Shown here: positions 8,171-19,579 of the stretch, piece after piece
Layout of the letters: every line of letters begins with the position of its first letter
Numbering within the stretch: position 1 is the stretch's first letter
Assembly: GCF_003576595.1 (NCBI RefSeq)
Contig: NZ_NQOU01000002.1
Span: forward strand, 62,001-126,000
DNA from: Neopusillimonas maritima
GTDB lineage: Bacteria > Pseudomonadota > Gammaproteobacteria > Burkholderiales > Burkholderiaceae_B
DNA: 64,000 nucleotides
Direction: 5' to 3'
Program-made: the position numbers and the translations under genes
The notes under the pieces: generated by a model
The model's database searches: none
The model's input: only the letters and a program-made list of their open reading frames with translations
Told to the model about the DNA's origin: nothing

Positions 8171-9892
8171 ATGATGGCCATCACCATTGCAGACTATCTT
8201 GCCCAAACACTCACCAATGCAGGAGTTAGCCGGATATGGGGGGTGACAGGCGACAGCCTGAATGGCTTTTCCGACAGCATGCGCAAACTGGGCACGCTGC
8301 AATGGATGCACACCCGACACGAAGAGGTAGCCGCGTTCGCAGCCGGTGCTGAAGCTGCGGAAACAGGGCAACTGGCGGTATGCGCCGGCAGTTGCGGGCC
8401 AGGCAACCTGCACTTGATCAACGGCCTATACGATTGCCATCGGAATCGCGTTCCCGTTCTTGCCATTGCAGCTCATATTCCCTCAACGGAAATCGGCTTG
8501 GGGTATTTCCAGGAAACCCACCCTCAAGAACTGTTCAAGGAATGCAGCCATTATGTCGAGCTGGTGAATGACCCGGCGCAATTCCCCCGCATACTTGAAC
8601 GCGCCATGCAAGCGGCCATACGCCGACGCGGCGTTGCCGTCATCGTACTGCCTGGTGACGTCGCGCTTAAACCCGCACCCGACCAAGCCAAACCGGTAAG
8701 CGCGGCCAGGTCGGCCACCTTAGTGCCCGCTGCAGGTGATATCACCCAGCTTGCTCAACTGCTTAACGATTCCGAGGCCGTCACACTGCTGTGCGGCAGT
8801 GGATGCGAAGGCGCGCACGACGAAGTTGTGGCACTGGCGAAGGCCCTTGGCGCACCCGTCGTACATGCACTGCGAGGCAAACAATTCATTGAGTACGACA
8901 ACCCCAACAGTGTCGGCATGACGGGGCTCATTGGCATTAGTTCTGGTTATCACGCCATGGAGCAATGCGATACGCTGGTCATGCTGGGTACCGACTTTCC
9001 TTACCGACACTTTTATCCTTCGCGGGCACGCGTTGCGCAAATCGACATCAACCCGGAGGCTCTGGGCAAGCGTGTTCCGATAGAGCTCGGTATCAATGCC
9101 GATGTTCGCGCCTCTTTAACAGCGCTACTGCCAAGCATTAAACAAAAAGAAAACCGTGCATTTCTGAATAAAGCACTCAAGCATTATCAAGCGGCCCAAA
9201 AAGAACTGAACGACTACGCCCGGCCGGCCGCCGATAACGCCGCCATTCATCCTCAGTACCTGACTCACCTGATCAGTGAACGCGCGACCGACGATGCCGT
9301 GTTCACGGTCGATGTCGGCACCCCTACCCTATGGGCCGCACGCTATCTGAAAATGAATGGCCGCCGACGGCTGCACGGCTCTTTCAACCACGGATCAATG
9401 GCCAATGCCCTGCCCCAGGCACTCGGTGCGCAAGCCGCCAATCCGGGGAAACAGATTATTTCCCTTTCGGGTGACGGCGGTTTGTCGATGCTGCTGGGCG
9501 ACTTGCTTTCTGCACGACAGCTGAATCTGCCGGTAAAAATTGTCGTTTTCAACAACAGCTCACTGGGTTTTGTTGCAATGGAAATGAAAGCGGCCGGCTA
9601 TGTTGATACAGGTACCGACTTCATAGACACTAATTATGCCGATATTGCCAAAGCGGCCGGCCTTGACGCAATACGTGTTACCGAATCCTCGGCCTTACCC
9701 GACACAATTGACCGTTTTCTGGCATTACCCGGACCGGCACTTCTGGATGTGGTCATCGATAAGCGGGAGCTGGCGATGCCACCCAAAATTACGCTGGAAC
9801 AGGCTAAAGGCTTCAGTTTGTATATGTTGCGTGCTGTGTTAAGCGGAAAAGGCAACGAAGTGGTGGAAATTGCCAAAACCAACCTGCGCTAG
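8171..9892 (+). CDS. poxB: thiamine-pyrophosphate enzyme, PoxB-like pyruvate dehydrogenase (quinone)/oxidase
   Basis: A 573-residue flavoprotein of the TPP-dependent family, most like PoxB, which oxidatively decarboxylates pyruvate to acetate and feeds electrons to ubiquinone at the membrane. Visible features are the cofactor-activating glutamate in [14 protein letters not shown], the [19 protein letters not shown] segment, and the TPP/Mg motif [12 protein letters not shown] ending near [11 protein letters not shown]. The tandem ATGs at 8171/8174 follow AAGGAC and fit the family start. An upstream GTG at 8141 lies inside an inverted repeat and is less likely. It is divergent from the molybdenum hydroxylase operon. 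Acetolactate-synthase-like alternatives are less likely given the PoxB-type N terminus. Confidence 0.88.
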   Translation: MMAITIADYLAQTLTNAGVSRIWGVTGDSLNGFSDSMRKLGTLQWMHTRHEEVAAFAAGAEAAETGQLAVCAGSCGPGNLHLINGLYDCHRNRVPVLAIAAHIPSTEIGLGYFQETHPQELFKECSHYVELVNDPAQFPRILERAMQAAIRRRGVAVIVLPGDVALKPAPDQAKPVSAARSATLVPAAGDITQLAQLLNDSEAVTLLCGSGCEGAHDEVVALAKALGAPVVHALRGKQFIEYDNPNSVGMTGLIGISSGYHAMEQCDTLVMLGTDFPYRHFYPSRARVAQIDINPEALGKRVPIELGINADVRASLTALLPSIKQKENRAFLNKALKHYQAAQKELNDYARPAADNAAIHPQYLTHLISERATDDAVFTVDVGTPTLWAARYLKMNGRRRLHGSFNHGSMANALPQALGAQAANPGKQIISLSGDGGLSMLLGDLLSARQLNLPVKIVVFNNSSLGFVAMEMKAAGYVDTGTDFIDTNYADIAKAAGLDAIRVTESSALPDTIDRFLALPGPALLDVVIDKRELAMPPKITLEQAKGFSLYMLRAVLSGKGNEVVEIAKTNLR

Positions 9893-9909
9893 GCCGGCTT
9901 GAGCCGGCC
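9892..9909. terminator. GC-rich hairpin between convergent genes
   Basis: GGCCGGC and GCCGGCC flank a TTGA loop, starting at the last base of the poxB-like stop codon. There is no T tract on either side, so it is not a classic terminator. It may mark an RNA 3' end or help block convergent transcription with the TauE gene. Confidence 0.35.
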
Positions 9910-9927
9910 GGGGAAAAGCCAACTTGG

Positions 9928-10683
9928 TTAAACCGACTTTACAACCAGCATTAAAGCCAGAATCACCAGAAACCCAATAAGGACGCGACGAAAGGCGATT
10001 TCGCTTAAAAACCGGCGAATCGCTTTTCCGAACCGCAACCCAACAAACATTGGCAGCAATGCCAGCGCAGACAAAGCCACCTCGTTGAATCCAAAACGCC
10101 CGTACCATAGCATGGCAATATACGTGGGCAAGGAGCCGAGTAAGTAAATAATACTAATCGACGCAATAAACTCCTCGCGTTTAAGGCGAAGTGCCATCAA
10201 GTAAGTAATAATAATCGGCCCGGTAAGCGTCGACACGCCCCCCATAACACCGGCAATCGCCCCAACCACCGGCCCCATCCAGCGCTCCTGCTCCGGCCTG
10301 ATTTCGCGTGGACGCACGAACATTAAACCCACTGCACTGAGTACCGCAACGGCAACAACCACATTGAAAAACGCAACGGAAAACCCGGCGGTGAGTTTTA
10401 CGGTGGCGACCGTGAACAACAACTGTACCCCGATGACACTACCGAAACGTCGCAGGCTATAACGCCAGTTACCGCCCTCTATCGCCTGCCAGAAATTCGA
10501 CAATAGAACCGGCATGACCAACAAACCCATGGCCTGGGTACCCGGAACAACAAGAGACAACATAGGCAGTACAACCGTTGGCAAGCCCACACCCATTGTT
10601 CCTTTTACAATGCCGCCAACAACGAAAATCGCCCCAACGCCTATCCATACAAGCCATGACCAGTCCAGCTCGGTTAGCAGCAC
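9928..10683 (-). CDS. TauE/SafE-family anion exporter
   Basis: A 251-residue polytopic inner-membrane protein with the two-repeat TauE/SafE layout. The first repeat has GGIVKGTMGVGLPTVVLPML and the second has GVMGGVSTLTGPIIITYLMAL. Members export sulfite, sulfoacetate or related organic anions. Hydrophobic segments are spread along the whole length (about eight). It is convergent with the poxB-like gene and lies 67 bp downstream of a deoxyribosyltransferase gene. The substrate cannot be told from context. Confidence 0.85.
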   Translation of the reverse strand: MLLTELDWSWLVWIGVGAIFVVGGIVKGTMGVGLPTVVLPMLSLVVPGTQAMGLLVMPVLLSNFWQAIEGGNWRYSLRRFGSVIGVQLLFTVATVKLTAGFSVAFFNVVVAVAVLSAVGLMFVRPREIRPEQERWMGPVVGAIAGVMGGVSTLTGPIIITYLMALRLKREEFIASISIIYLLGSLPTYIAMLWYGRFGFNEVALSALALLPMFVGLRFGKAIRRFLSEIAFRRVLIGFLVILALMLVVKSV

Positions 10684-10750
10684 TTTCTCTCCTGTTGCAA
10701 AAACGATTGTTAAAAATCAGCGCCCATAAGTATAGAGCTAGCGATTCCAC

Positions 10751-11236
10751 CTACTTCAAAATACGCGCTATTTCCTGAATCGCTTCGTCAACTGAATGAC
10801 TAAACCCGGCCCATTGACACGCCATCATTAAATTACGCGGTAAACCAAAATCCTCCACCAGCAAACCATCTGGGTCAAGGCCGTTCTGGTTCGTCTCAAC
10901 TTGATTCTTTAACGACCCGTGATCGGGAAAATAGGCCCACACCGGCTTGCCAAGCGCAATGGCCGCCCCCACTTCAAAAGCCGTACCGGAATCAGGCTCT
11001 TTGCCGCGAAACCACTGCAAGTTGGCCACTACACCATCGGCCTCGCGAATCATTTGCATATTAGCCAACGCGATTGCCCTGGCAGTGTCAAACGATGAAC
11101 CGGCATTTGAAATTTCATTATCCAACGGATATAACCCTTCCAACCCTGCCTGACGACAACGTTCCTTTAAATACCGCCCCCATTCAACGCTGTCGACACG
11201 GAACACATCAGGCCCCGCCAGATAAACTTTTTTCAT
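10751..11236 (-). CDS. nucleoside 2-deoxyribosyltransferase
   Basis: A 161-residue enzyme of the nucleoside 2-deoxyribosyltransferase family, which exchanges bases on 2'-deoxyribonucleosides or hydrolyses deoxynucleotides in salvage. The N terminus MKKVYLAGPDVFR and the central DSGTAFEVGAAIALGKPVWAY motif with the catalytic glutamate are typical. Length is normal. It is a probable single gene, divergent from the peroxiredoxin gene across 63 bp. Confidence 0.87.
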   Translation of the reverse strand: MKKVYLAGPDVFRVDSVEWGRYLKERCRQAGLEGLYPLDNEISNAGSSFDTARAIALANMQMIREADGVVANLQWFRGKEPDSGTAFEVGAAIALGKPVWAYFPDHGSLKNQVETNQNGLDPDGLLVEDFGLPRNLMMACQWAGFSHSVDEAIQEIARILK

Positions 11237-11299
11237 AAAACGAAACTCAACAACTTAATTTAATGCGGGCTATTATCTCAGTTAGACAAGGAGCCCACC

Positions 11300-11824
11300 A
11301 TGACTAAATTCCTCAAGCCTCTTATATTTTTTACCTGCCTGTCGCTGTTTGCCTCGCCGACCTGGGCGCTTAAGGTGGGTGACATGGCACCCAACTTTTC
11401 ATTACCCGCCTCCGACGGCAACACCTATTCGTTATCCGACTTTCGCGGCAAGCAAGCAGTTGTACTGGCCTGGTTCCCAAAAGCGTACACATACGGCTGC
11501 ACTATTGAGTGCAAATCATTAGCCGAAAACGGTGACAAGATTCGCCAGTTTGATGTCACCTATTTCATGGCCAGTGTCGACCCGCTGCTCGACAACAAAG
11601 GCTTTGCCGAAGAAACAGGTGCCGATTTCCCTTTATTAAGCGATGAAGAGAAAACCGTTGCCAAAGCGTACGGCGTGCTAAGCGCATCGGGCGTGGCCAA
11701 ACGGCATACGTTTTATATTGGTAAAGACGGGCGTATTCTGAAAATTGATACGAATGTACGGCCTGAAACCTCTGCTGAAGATATGGTTGAAAATTTGCAG
11801 AAACTAGGAGTGACAAAGCAATGA
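11300..11824 (+). CDS. exported peroxiredoxin (AhpC/TSA, Bcp-like)
   Basis: A 174-residue thiol peroxidase of the AhpC/TSA superfamily with an N-terminal signal peptide (hydrophobic residues 7-18, likely cut after PTWA), so it should act in the periplasm. The thioredoxin fold starts at [16 protein letters not shown]. The peroxidatic cysteine is C67 in [10 protein letters not shown], and a second cysteine at C71 gives a C-x3-C spacing, one residue shorter than the usual Bcp C-x4-C. It would reduce peroxides using an exported thiol donor that is not in this window. Its stop overlaps the next gene by 4 bp. Confidence 0.85.
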   Translation: MTKFLKPLIFFTCLSLFASPTWALKVGDMAPNFSLPASDGNTYSLSDFRGKQAVVLAWFPKAYTYGCTIECKSLAENGDKIRQFDVTYFMASVDPLLDNKGFAEETGADFPLLSDEEKTVAKAYGVLSASGVAKRHTFYIGKDGRILKIDTNVRPETSAEDMVENLQKLGVTKQ

Positions 11825-12741
11825 AAATTCTGATGGTTGGCGCCGGCGCAGTGGGCGGCCAGTTTGGCGCATATTTACACGAAAGCGGCGCAGACGTTCA
11901 TTTTCTTTTGCGCCCGGCGCGTAAGGAAATCATCGATAAAGAAGATTTAACGCTTGACTTGCCAACCGGAAAAGTGCGTATACAACCGCGCACACTGACC
12001 GCCGCTGAACTTACGCCCAACTACGAGCTGATTGTGATCAGCTGCAAGGCGTATTCGCTGGACAGTGTCATTAACGATATAACCCACGCCATAGGCGAGA
12101 AAACCGTTATTCTGCCTTTGCTTAACGGGCTTCGGCATCTTGAAATACTCGGCCAAAAATTTGGCCATAACCGTGTACTGGGCGGTATTGCCAAAACCGT
12201 CGCCACCCTTGCAACACCCTCGTGTATTCAAATTAAACATGGGCCGGGTAACATAACCGTTGGCGCGCGAACACTCGAACAACAAGCAAATGCCGAAGCC
12301 GTAGCCGCAACATTACATGCAGGCGGGGTTCACACCTATTTTAGTGAGCACATCATGGACGACATGTGGGACAAGTACTGCCTCATGGCATCCCTGGGCG
12401 CTGCGAACTGCCTGTTGGGCGGCGCAGTAGGTGAATATATGCGCAGCCAGGCAGGCGGTGAAATTGCTTTGCAACTGTTCAAAGAATGCGCCGACACTGC
12501 GGCGGCATCCGGGCACCCCTTACACCCTGAATCAATTGAACGCATTCAACAGGCGCTCACCAACCGCCACTCCGGTTTCAGTGCTTCAATGTACCGCGAT
12601 ATGCAAGCAGGCCTGCCGGTGGAGGGTGACCATTTGGTGGGCGACATGATGCGTCGGGGGGAGAGCCTTGGTGTTGCGTGCCCGACGCTTAAGATCGCAC
12701 ACGCAGTGCTGGAAACCTATATGGGCCGCAGAGCGCCTTAA
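11821..12741 (+). CDS. ketopantoate reductase family protein (PanE/ApbA-like)
   Basis: A 306-residue NADPH-dependent 2-dehydropantoate 2-reductase family member. It has an N-terminal Rossmann motif [19 protein letters not shown], the catalytic-lysine region [11 protein letters not shown], the LLNGLRHLE segment, and a C-terminal helical domain. The ATGA overlap with the peroxiredoxin gene implies a two-gene operon. Burkholderiales carry several paralogues of this family, and the pairing here does not suggest pantothenate synthesis, so the true substrate may be another 2-oxo acid. Confidence 0.8.
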   Translation: MKILMVGAGAVGGQFGAYLHESGADVHFLLRPARKEIIDKEDLTLDLPTGKVRIQPRTLTAAELTPNYELIVISCKAYSLDSVINDITHAIGEKTVILPLLNGLRHLEILGQKFGHNRVLGGIAKTVATLATPSCIQIKHGPGNITVGARTLEQQANAEAVAATLHAGGVHTYFSEHIMDDMWDKYCLMASLGAANCLLGGAVGEYMRSQAGGEIALQLFKECADTAAASGHPLHPESIERIQQALTNRHSGFSASMYRDMQAGLPVEGDHLVGDMMRRGESLGVACPTLKIAHAVLETYMGRRAP

Positions 12742-12816
12742 CGATAACGAACAACTATGCGTGTGCCAAGCCTGCCAAAAGAAACAGGCAAGCTTGCAGC
12801 GCAATAGCTTGCGAGG

Positions 12817-13401
12817 TCATAACAGGGCCTTGCCCTGCACAATATTGCCTGCGGTGGCGAAAACCCCGCCACCCAGGTGGTGAATAGTATGCAAAGCCTG
12901 GTTTTGGTCGTTAAATTGCCAGCGACCATTGGAAAAAACAGACGGATCGGCTGCCGCACTCACCACTTCCGCAAAACATGTGTCATAAGCACCTTCGGTA
13001 TGCTTTTCAGGAATTCGCCTGCATTCCAGCCATGCGGCACAGCCGCTTTCCACAAGCGGTACGCCGGTTTCCGACCCAACAACGACCGGAACATCCAACG
13101 CACTTACTTTATCGTGATCACGCCCACTTACTCGGCCTACGGAATACGTTAAATCAATCGCCGTCGCGCCCGGTATACAAATACCGAACACCCCGCTGCC
13201 TTCGATCAGTTCTCGTGTAAAAGTGGTTTTATCGATAACAATAGCAATACGCGGCGGCTCAAACTCAACCGGCATCGACCACGCAGCGGCCATAATATTC
13301 CGCTTACCCTCATGCGCGCTGGTTACCAACACGGTGGGGCCATGATTAATTAAACGGTTTGCATGCTTTAGAAGCACTGGCTGAAATACTGAAGAACTCA
13401 T
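12817..13401 (-). CDS. flavin reductase-like, FMN-binding split-barrel protein
   Basis: A 194-residue protein of the flavin reductase/split-barrel family, seen from LINHGPTVLVTSAHEGKRNIMAAAW through FGICIPGATAIDLTYSVGRVSGRDHDK. Relatives reduce FMN or FAD with NAD(P)H, often supplying two-component monooxygenases, but many are uncharacterised. No monooxygenase partner is adjacent. It is convergent with the ketopantoate-reductase-like gene and divergent from pgaA. Confidence 0.78.
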   Translation of the reverse strand: MSSSVFQPVLLKHANRLINHGPTVLVTSAHEGKRNIMAAAWSMPVEFEPPRIAIVIDKTTFTRELIEGSGVFGICIPGATAIDLTYSVGRVSGRDHDKVSALDVPVVVGSETGVPLVESGCAAWLECRRIPEKHTEGAYDTCFAEVVSAAADPSVFSNGRWQFNDQNQALHTIHHLGGGVFATAGNIVQGKALL

Positions 13402-13460
13402 TACGATAACCTTTGATTTAAACAGCGTTGTTGCATTCTTGATTCAACTCAAGCTTTTTA

Positions 13461-15776
13461 TTGCAAAAACAACCGCAACACCACCCTAAACGCCTAAAAT
13501 CTGCAAAACAACCGCTCCTTTCTTCGCTCATGCGCCTATTGCCGTTCTTTATATTTGCTCTAGTATTATTGCTGCCCACGTATACTCAAGCCAACCAGGC
13601 TCTTAGCGCAAATGCCATTTACCAACAAGCCAGCCAGTTACGCGATCAGCAGAAATGGGCTGCCGCTATTGCATCGTTCAAAGAAGGTATACAACGCTAC
13701 CCGCAATCGCTGCCTTTGGCCGTTGGGCTGACAATGACATTGGCGGATGCCGGCGACATTGATTCGGCACGCCTTCAGGCAAGAAAGCTACACACCCAAT
13801 GGCCCGACCAACCTGACTCGTACATTGCGGCCGCATACGTTGAGTTTCGTGATCAAAAACCTCATGCGGCTTTATTTTTCGTCGACAAAGCCTACACCCT
13901 TGCCCCCCAACTGGCTTATGTGCAGCGGGAATATATTTTCGCGTTACAACGCGCAGGAATGCCCGTTCCAGCTTTCAACCTGTCGGAAGAACACCCGGAT
14001 CTGCTTACCCCCGCACAAAAACGGGAACTGAAAGGCGACGTACTGGCTGAACGGACTCGACTGGCAACCGCACCTGCCAGGCCTGATTCAGCCCGATTCA
14101 ATATTGCCGATCGCGTGCTGGCAGACTACGCCCGAACCATCGCAAAATGGCAGTTGGAAAACCAGGCCCATTCCGACATCATCCGACTACGCATTGATCG
14201 CTTAAGCGCTTTACACGCACGCAAGCGCTACGCCAGTATCATTCAAGAGTACGAGGCGCTGGTCGAGCAAGGAATAAATGTACCGGACTACGCCCTCAGC
14301 GTGGTCGCGTCGTCTTACCTGACCTTACGTGAACCGGAAATTGCCACACGCCTATATGAACGTCTACTGCAAACGCCAGAAGGTGAATGGCGCAAACCGC
14401 GCCGGGTCGACGATGAAATCGGCCTGTATTACGCGCTGCTCGAAAGTGGCCGTTACGACGATGCCTTGAATGTCATCACACAAGCCGATGAACGCCAGCC
14501 AATTTGGCTATATATTCCAGGCCAACCTGAGCGCCTGCCCAACCCGAGAAAACTCGATACCGCTTTAACACACACCATGGCTTATTACGCCCTGGACGAC
14601 CTTGAAAAAGCCCAGTCAAGTCTCGACGAAATGGTTGAAAAAGCCCCAAACAATACGGTTTTACGCACTGCGCGTGCAACCGTATATCGAGCACGCGGCT
14701 GGCCGCGTGCGGCCGAGCGCGAACTTCAACTGGCGCAAACCATGACACCACGGGCAAGCGATGTAGAGGCGGGCCAGGCATACACCGCTCTACAATTACA
14801 AGAATGGCAACAAGCCGACATGCTGATAAGCGATCTGGTGACCCGCTACCCCGAAGAGCCTGGCGTTCAAGCACTCGAACGCGACTGGCACATCCACCAA
14901 CGCCCGGAGCTGCGAATTGAGGCTTACCGTGGGCTGGCGTCAGACAACCCCGCCGTCGGCAACCGCGATTGGGGGTTTGACTCGGCAATTTACACATCCC
15001 CATTCAATCACAATTGGCGAGCGTTTGCCGGAGCCGGTCAGGCAACGGCTTCATTCGACGACGAAAATATTGATTACCGTTGGCAAAGAGCCGGCTTGCA
15101 ATGGCGGAGTCGCGCGATTAGCGTTGAAGCGGAGCTGTCGGCCAACCGGTTCGGATACGGCACCAAAACCGGCGCCCGTCTGCAAGGGGACATTGATTTG
15201 AGTGACGACTGGCAACTCGGTTTACACGGCGCGCTACTGTCTCGTGAAACCCCGCTGCGAGCCCTTAAAGACAACATTCGCTCAAACAGTACAGGCATCG
15301 CCCTGCGCTGGGCGCCTCATGAGAAAACGTCTATTAATATGGGGCTGACATACGCTCGTTTTTCCGACGGCAACCACCGTCTTCTTACGCTGTTAATGGG
15401 GCGTCAGCGTTTACTGACTCAGCCAACTTATCAAATTGACGCCACGCTGGACCTTTCCTTTCAGCGCAACACATTACATAACGCGAATTACTTTAACCCG
15501 CGCAGCGACTTAACAGTTGTGCCCGGCCTAACGTTTAACCAGACACTTCACCGCCGCTACGATACCCACTGGCGTCATTTCGTCACACTGGCCACCGGCG
15601 CCTACACACAAAAAGGTTATGGAACTGGTGCCTTAATCAGCCTCGGTTATGGGCAGCGCATCAGCCTGAATAAAGTGCTGGAAGCCGGACTGAGCATAAC
15701 CGGCACGTCGCGCCCCTACGATGGCGCACGCGAGAAAGAGCTACGCATTCAATTCGACCTGAGTTACCGATTCTGA
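13461..15776 (+). CDS. pgaA: poly-beta-1,6-N-acetyl-D-glucosamine outer-membrane export protein PgaA
   Basis: PgaA forms the outer-membrane beta-barrel for export of PNAG, with a periplasmic TPR scaffold. The 771-residue frame has a signal peptide, then TPR-like helical repeats to about residue 490, then an outer-membrane beta-barrel of alternating amphipathic strands ending in a terminal phenylalanine (LSYRF). The start is uncertain: the frame opens at a TTG giving a long Lys/Arg-rich n-region like other PgaA proteins, while an ATG at 13530 gives a shorter conventional signal peptide; neither has a clear ribosome site. It is the first gene of pgaABCD, with pgaB starting 4 bp later. Confidence 0.92.
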   Translation: MQKQPQHHPKRLKSAKQPLLSSLMRLLPFFIFALVLLLPTYTQANQALSANAIYQQASQLRDQQKWAAAIASFKEGIQRYPQSLPLAVGLTMTLADAGDIDSARLQARKLHTQWPDQPDSYIAAAYVEFRDQKPHAALFFVDKAYTLAPQLAYVQREYIFALQRAGMPVPAFNLSEEHPDLLTPAQKRELKGDVLAERTRLATAPARPDSARFNIADRVLADYARTIAKWQLENQAHSDIIRLRIDRLSALHARKRYASIIQEYEALVEQGINVPDYALSVVASSYLTLREPEIATRLYERLLQTPEGEWRKPRRVDDEIGLYYALLESGRYDDALNVITQADERQPIWLYIPGQPERLPNPRKLDTALTHTMAYYALDDLEKAQSSLDEMVEKAPNNTVLRTARATVYRARGWPRAAERELQLAQTMTPRASDVEAGQAYTALQLQEWQQADMLISDLVTRYPEEPGVQALERDWHIHQRPELRIEAYRGLASDNPAVGNRDWGFDSAIYTSPFNHNWRAFAGAGQATASFDDENIDYRWQRAGLQWRSRAISVEAELSANRFGYGTKTGARLQGDIDLSDDWQLGLHGALLSRETPLRALKDNIRSNSTGIALRWAPHEKTSINMGLTYARFSDGNHRLLTLLMGRQRLLTQPTYQIDATLDLSFQRNTLHNANYFNPRSDLTVVPGLTFNQTLHRRYDTHWRHFVTLATGAYTQKGYGTGALISLGYGQRISLNKVLEAGLSITGTSRPYDGAREKELRIQFDLSYRF

Positions 15777-15780
15777 AAAC

Positions 15781-17820
15781 ATGAACCCATTCATTCGTCT
15801 TGACGCATTTCGGCTTCTCTTCTGGGCATTGGCCCTTGCCGGTCTTGCCTTGCTTTCAGCCTGCCACACGCTGGATTCCATGCCGTTCACACCGCCCAAC
15901 GAAAGGCCAACGGGCAGCATGGAAACTGAATGGCCCCAACACGAATTGCTTACGTTGGCCTATCACGATGTGGAAGACGGAACGCCCGACCAAACTTTCT
16001 TGAGTGTCAGTACAGACCAACTGATTAATCAATTGGCCTGGCTACGCGAAAACGAGTTCGAAGCCGTGTCGGTTGATCAGGTTATGGCCGCACATAAAGG
16101 GCTGGAACCGTTACCCGAAAAACCAGTCTTGCTTACGTTCGACGACGGTTACAAAAGTTTCTATACCCGTGTGTACCCAATATTAAAAGCCTACCAATGG
16201 CCGGCTGTACTGGCGCCGGTAGGAAAGTGGGTGGATACACCGCCCGGCGGAAAAGTTGATTTTGGCGGTACACCCGTTAATCGTGATCGCTTCCTGAACT
16301 GGCGGGAAATTGCAGAAATGTCGAAATCGGGGCTGGTTGAAATTGCCGCCCATACCAACGACTTGCACTTTGGCACACTGGCCAACCCACAAGGCAATAA
16401 AGAACCAGCCGCATCCAGTTATCGATTCAATGCAGAAACGCAAAAATACGAATCCCCGGAACATTACCGGCAGCGCCTATCGAAAGATGCCAAAGCAATT
16501 GCCGGAAAGATAGAAAAGGCGACCGGAAAAGCACCACGGGTATGGGTCTGGCCCTATGGCTCGGCAGGTGGAACAGCATTGCATATTCTGGCGCAAGAGG
16601 GTTATCGAGTGGCCATGACGCTGGAGAATGGCGCAGGAACAGTGAACGCGCTCATGAACATGCCTCGCATGCTATTGGCCAACGCACCCGGATTGGGCGA
16701 TTTCGCGTCTCAGGCATTAAGCGTGGATCAGCCCGACGTGGTGCGGGTGGCCCATATAGACCTTGACTATCTCTATGATTCAAACCCAGCTCAAATGGAT
16801 AGAAACCTGGGCTTGCTTGTGCAACGAATCGCAGACCTGGAAATTACAACGGTTTTCCTGCAGGCCTACGCAGACCCGATTGGCGACGGATTGGTGCAAT
16901 CGGTTTACTTCCCCAACCGGTGGTTGCCGGTTCGGGCCGATATTTTCAACCGCGTTGCCTGGCAACTTCGCAACCGGGCGAAGGTTAAGGTTTATGCCTG
17001 GATGCCGGTTCTTAGTTTTGATCTGGACCCCGCTTTCGACCGCGTCGCCCGATGGGATCCAAACACGTCTCAAAGTAACGCCCAACCCGACCCCAACCAG
17101 TACAGGCGACTTTCACCATTCGACGCACGCGCACGCAAGCAGATTATCGACATCTACGAAGACCTCGCCCGGTATGCGCACTTCGACGGCTTACTTTTCC
17201 ATGACGATGCTTTATTGGGTGATTTCGAAGACGTTAGCCCCTCGGCGCTTAAAGCCTATAAACAAGCAGGCTTGCCCGACGATATTGAAGCACTGCGTTC
17301 CAATCCTGCACTCATGCACCGCTGGACACGCTTTAAAACGAAAGCGCTTAATGACTTCACCATGGAACTTGCCGAGCGGGTTAAAGCCGTGCGTGGGCCG
17401 CAAATAAAAACTGCGCGCAATATCTTCGCTATGCCTATATTACAACCAGAAAGCGAAGCCTGGTTCGCCCAAAACCTTGACGACTTTCTTGCGCTGTACG
17501 ATTACACCGCGCCCATGGCCATGCCCTATATGGAAGGTATTGCGCCGGAGCAATCAAATGAATGGCTAACAAAAATAGTGAAGGAAGTGGCTGAACGGCC
17601 TGGTGCCCTTGAGCGGACTGTTTTCGAAATTCAGGCCCGCGACTGGTCGAAACCAGGCAGCCCGTTTATTAGCGGCCCGGTAATGGCCGGTTGGATGAAA
17701 ACATTGCAATTATCTGGTGCAAAACATTTTGGGTACTACCCTGACGACTTTATCGCCAACCATCCCCCATTGTCCGAAATTCGACCGGCAATCTCGGCTT
17801 CCTGGTATCCCTATCCATGA
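15781..17820 (+). CDS. pgaB: poly-beta-1,6-N-acetyl-D-glucosamine N-deacetylase PgaB (lipoprotein)
   Basis: PgaB partly deacetylates PNAG in the periplasm so that it can be exported. The 679-residue protein begins with a lipoprotein signal ending in LLSAC (lipidated Cys28). The N-terminal carbohydrate-esterase-4 domain shows the metal/catalytic LTFDDGY motif (Asp121-122) and a later [10 protein letters not shown] histidine motif. The C-terminal half (~320-670) is the glycoside-hydrolase-like PNAG-binding domain, including [17 protein letters not shown]. Length matches E. coli PgaB. It overlaps pgaC by 4 bp. Confidence 0.95.
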   Translation: MNPFIRLDAFRLLFWALALAGLALLSACHTLDSMPFTPPNERPTGSMETEWPQHELLTLAYHDVEDGTPDQTFLSVSTDQLINQLAWLRENEFEAVSVDQVMAAHKGLEPLPEKPVLLTFDDGYKSFYTRVYPILKAYQWPAVLAPVGKWVDTPPGGKVDFGGTPVNRDRFLNWREIAEMSKSGLVEIAAHTNDLHFGTLANPQGNKEPAASSYRFNAETQKYESPEHYRQRLSKDAKAIAGKIEKATGKAPRVWVWPYGSAGGTALHILAQEGYRVAMTLENGAGTVNALMNMPRMLLANAPGLGDFASQALSVDQPDVVRVAHIDLDYLYDSNPAQMDRNLGLLVQRIADLEITTVFLQAYADPIGDGLVQSVYFPNRWLPVRADIFNRVAWQLRNRAKVKVYAWMPVLSFDLDPAFDRVARWDPNTSQSNAQPDPNQYRRLSPFDARARKQIIDIYEDLARYAHFDGLLFHDDALLGDFEDVSPSALKAYKQAGLPDDIEALRSNPALMHRWTRFKTKALNDFTMELAERVKAVRGPQIKTARNIFAMPILQPESEAWFAQNLDDFLALYDYTAPMAMPYMEGIAPEQSNEWLTKIVKEVAERPGALERTVFEIQARDWSKPGSPFISGPVMAGWMKTLQLSGAKHFGYYPDDFIANHPPLSEIRPAISASWYPYP

Positions 17821-19163
17821 AAGAGCGCATCTTTACCAAAATTGCCTTGATATTCATGCTTGCCACCCCTGTTGCGGCACTTTTTGCATTAGGCGAAGAG
17901 GTCGTACTGGGCTTTCTTTTCTTTTATCCCTTGTTTATGTCGGGCTTCTGGATGGCCGGCGGGATGTACTTCTGGTGGCATTGGGAACGGCAATGGGAAT
18001 GGGGCCCCGATCGCAAACCACCGGCTTTGCCCGGAGATCCGCTCATTTCCATTCTTGTTCCCTGCTTTAATGAACAAGAGAACGTGCGCGACACGCTACA
18101 TTACGCACTTAATCAACGCTACTCCAATATTGAAGTCATTGCGATCAACGATGGCTCTCGCGACCGCACTGCGGAAATCTTGAACGAACTCGCAACTGAT
18201 CACCCTAAGCTTCGCGTTGTCCATTTGGCGGAAAACCAGGGCAAGGCGGTCGCTCTGCGCATGGGTGCACTCGCCGCCCACAGCGAATACCTGGTTTGTA
18301 TCGATGGCGACGCCTGCCTTGATCATGATGCGGCAGCTTACCTTGTTCAACCGCTGGTTCAGTATCCACGCGTTGGCGCGGTGACAGGAAACCCACGCAT
18401 TCGCACGCGATCCACGCTGGTCGGCAAAATCCAGGTTGGCGAGTTCTCTTCAATTATCGGTTTAATCAAGCGCACCCAGCGCATTTACGGGCAAGTCTTT
18501 ACCGTATCAGGCGTCGTTGCCGCGTTTCGGCGGCGCGCACTCGACCGGGTGGGGTACTGGAGCCTGGACATGATTACTGAGGATATTGATATCAGTTGGA
18601 AACTCCAAAGAGACCATTGGTCGATCTTCTATGAGCCACGAGCACTTTGCTGGATTCTAATGCCAGAAACCCTGAAAGGCTTGTGGAAGCAACGGCTGCG
18701 CTGGGCGCAAGGTGGCGCTGAAGTATTCGTGAAAAATGTTCACGATTTATGGACCTGGCAACATCGGCGTCTTTGGCCCATGTTTGCAGAGTATTGCCTT
18801 TCAACATTGTGGGCTTATCTCTTTGCGGCTTCCATTCTTCTTTGGCTTGTTGGGCAGTTTGCTCCGTTGCCGGAGGCTATTCGAGTTCACAAGTTGGTGC
18901 CGCCCGGCTTTACCGGCTTGGTACTGTGCGCTGTGTGTCTGATGCAATTTACGGTTAGCGCCTTCATCGATCAACGCTACGAGCGTAATAGTTTGCGTAA
19001 CCTGTTCTGGATTGTTTGGTATCCCATGGTGTACTGGATGATTAATCTGGCAACTACGTTGGTTAGTTTTACAAAGGTAGCGCTTATGGGCCAACGCCCC
19101 CGGGCTCGCTGGATCAGCCCCGACCGAGGCATTCATAATCAACCCGTGGAACGATCTGAATGA
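17817..19163 (+). CDS. pgaC: poly-beta-1,6-N-acetyl-D-glucosamine synthase PgaC
   Basis: PgaC is the inner-membrane family-2 glycosyltransferase that polymerises UDP-GlcNAc into PNAG. The 448 residues contain two N-terminal membrane helices, a cytoplasmic GT-A domain ([28 protein letters not shown] for the metal aspartates, [12 protein letters not shown], and the QRLRWAQGG processivity motif), then C-terminal membrane helices. It sits between pgaB and pgaD with 4-bp overlaps on both sides. In E. coli the PgaC-PgaD complex is activated by c-di-GMP, relevant to the phytochrome-GGDEF gene at 48281. Confidence 0.96.
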   Translation: MKERIFTKIALIFMLATPVAALFALGEEVVLGFLFFYPLFMSGFWMAGGMYFWWHWERQWEWGPDRKPPALPGDPLISILVPCFNEQENVRDTLHYALNQRYSNIEVIAINDGSRDRTAEILNELATDHPKLRVVHLAENQGKAVALRMGALAAHSEYLVCIDGDACLDHDAAAYLVQPLVQYPRVGAVTGNPRIRTRSTLVGKIQVGEFSSIIGLIKRTQRIYGQVFTVSGVVAAFRRRALDRVGYWSLDMITEDIDISWKLQRDHWSIFYEPRALCWILMPETLKGLWKQRLRWAQGGAEVFVKNVHDLWTWQHRRLWPMFAEYCLSTLWAYLFAASILLWLVGQFAPLPEAIRVHKLVPPGFTGLVLCAVCLMQFTVSAFIDQRYERNSLRNLFWIVWYPMVYWMINLATTLVSFTKVALMGQRPRARWISPDRGIHNQPVERSE

Positions 19164-19579
19164 TTATTCAAACGCAACGCCCATGGCACCTCATAGTGCT
19201 TGATACCGTACTCACCGTCATTGCATGGGCCGGGTTTTTGGCGTTGTTTGTTATGGGGTTCAAGTCGTTGTGGGCAATGCTGCAAAACCATAATCCCGAA
19301 TATCTGGTGAATGAGGTCATTCCACTTATCAACACCTTCGGCTTTTATACGATTTTGGGCATTCTTAACGCATTGATCTTGTTTTTTTGGGCCCGCTACA
19401 ATATTTACAGATTTCGGGGAAAAGAGCGCCGCAAGCCAATTGAAAACTTGAACCAGGACGGTTTACTTCATAGTTTCAACATTAGTCACGCAAGCTTGCA
19501 GGCACTTCACGAAAACAAAGTGGTCGTGATCCATCATCAGCCGGACGGCTCGGTTGCGGCAGTGCAAACCTTACAGTGA
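19160..19579 (+). CDS. pgaD: PNAG biosynthesis accessory protein PgaD
   Basis: PgaD is a small inner-membrane partner of PgaC; in E. coli the pair jointly binds c-di-GMP to switch on polymerisation. The 139 residues have two membrane helices (~15-40 and ~58-80), then a cytoplasmic tail with [14 protein letters not shown]. Position as last gene of pgaABCD and the size support the call, since the family is weakly conserved in sequence. Its stop overlaps the end of convergent fahA by 9 bp. Confidence 0.88.
   Translation: MIIQTQRPWHLIVLDTVLTVIAWAGFLALFVMGFKSLWAMLQNHNPEYLVNEVIPLINTFGFYTILGILNALILFFWARYNIYRFRGKERRKPIENLNQDGLLHSFNISHASLQALHENKVVVIHHQPDGSVAAVQTLQ

Noticed and set aside
9892-9909. 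Classic intrinsic terminator between the poxB-like and TauE genes
   Set aside because: The GC-rich hairpin is perfect but lacks a T tract on both strands, so it is listed only as a low-confidence hairpin.
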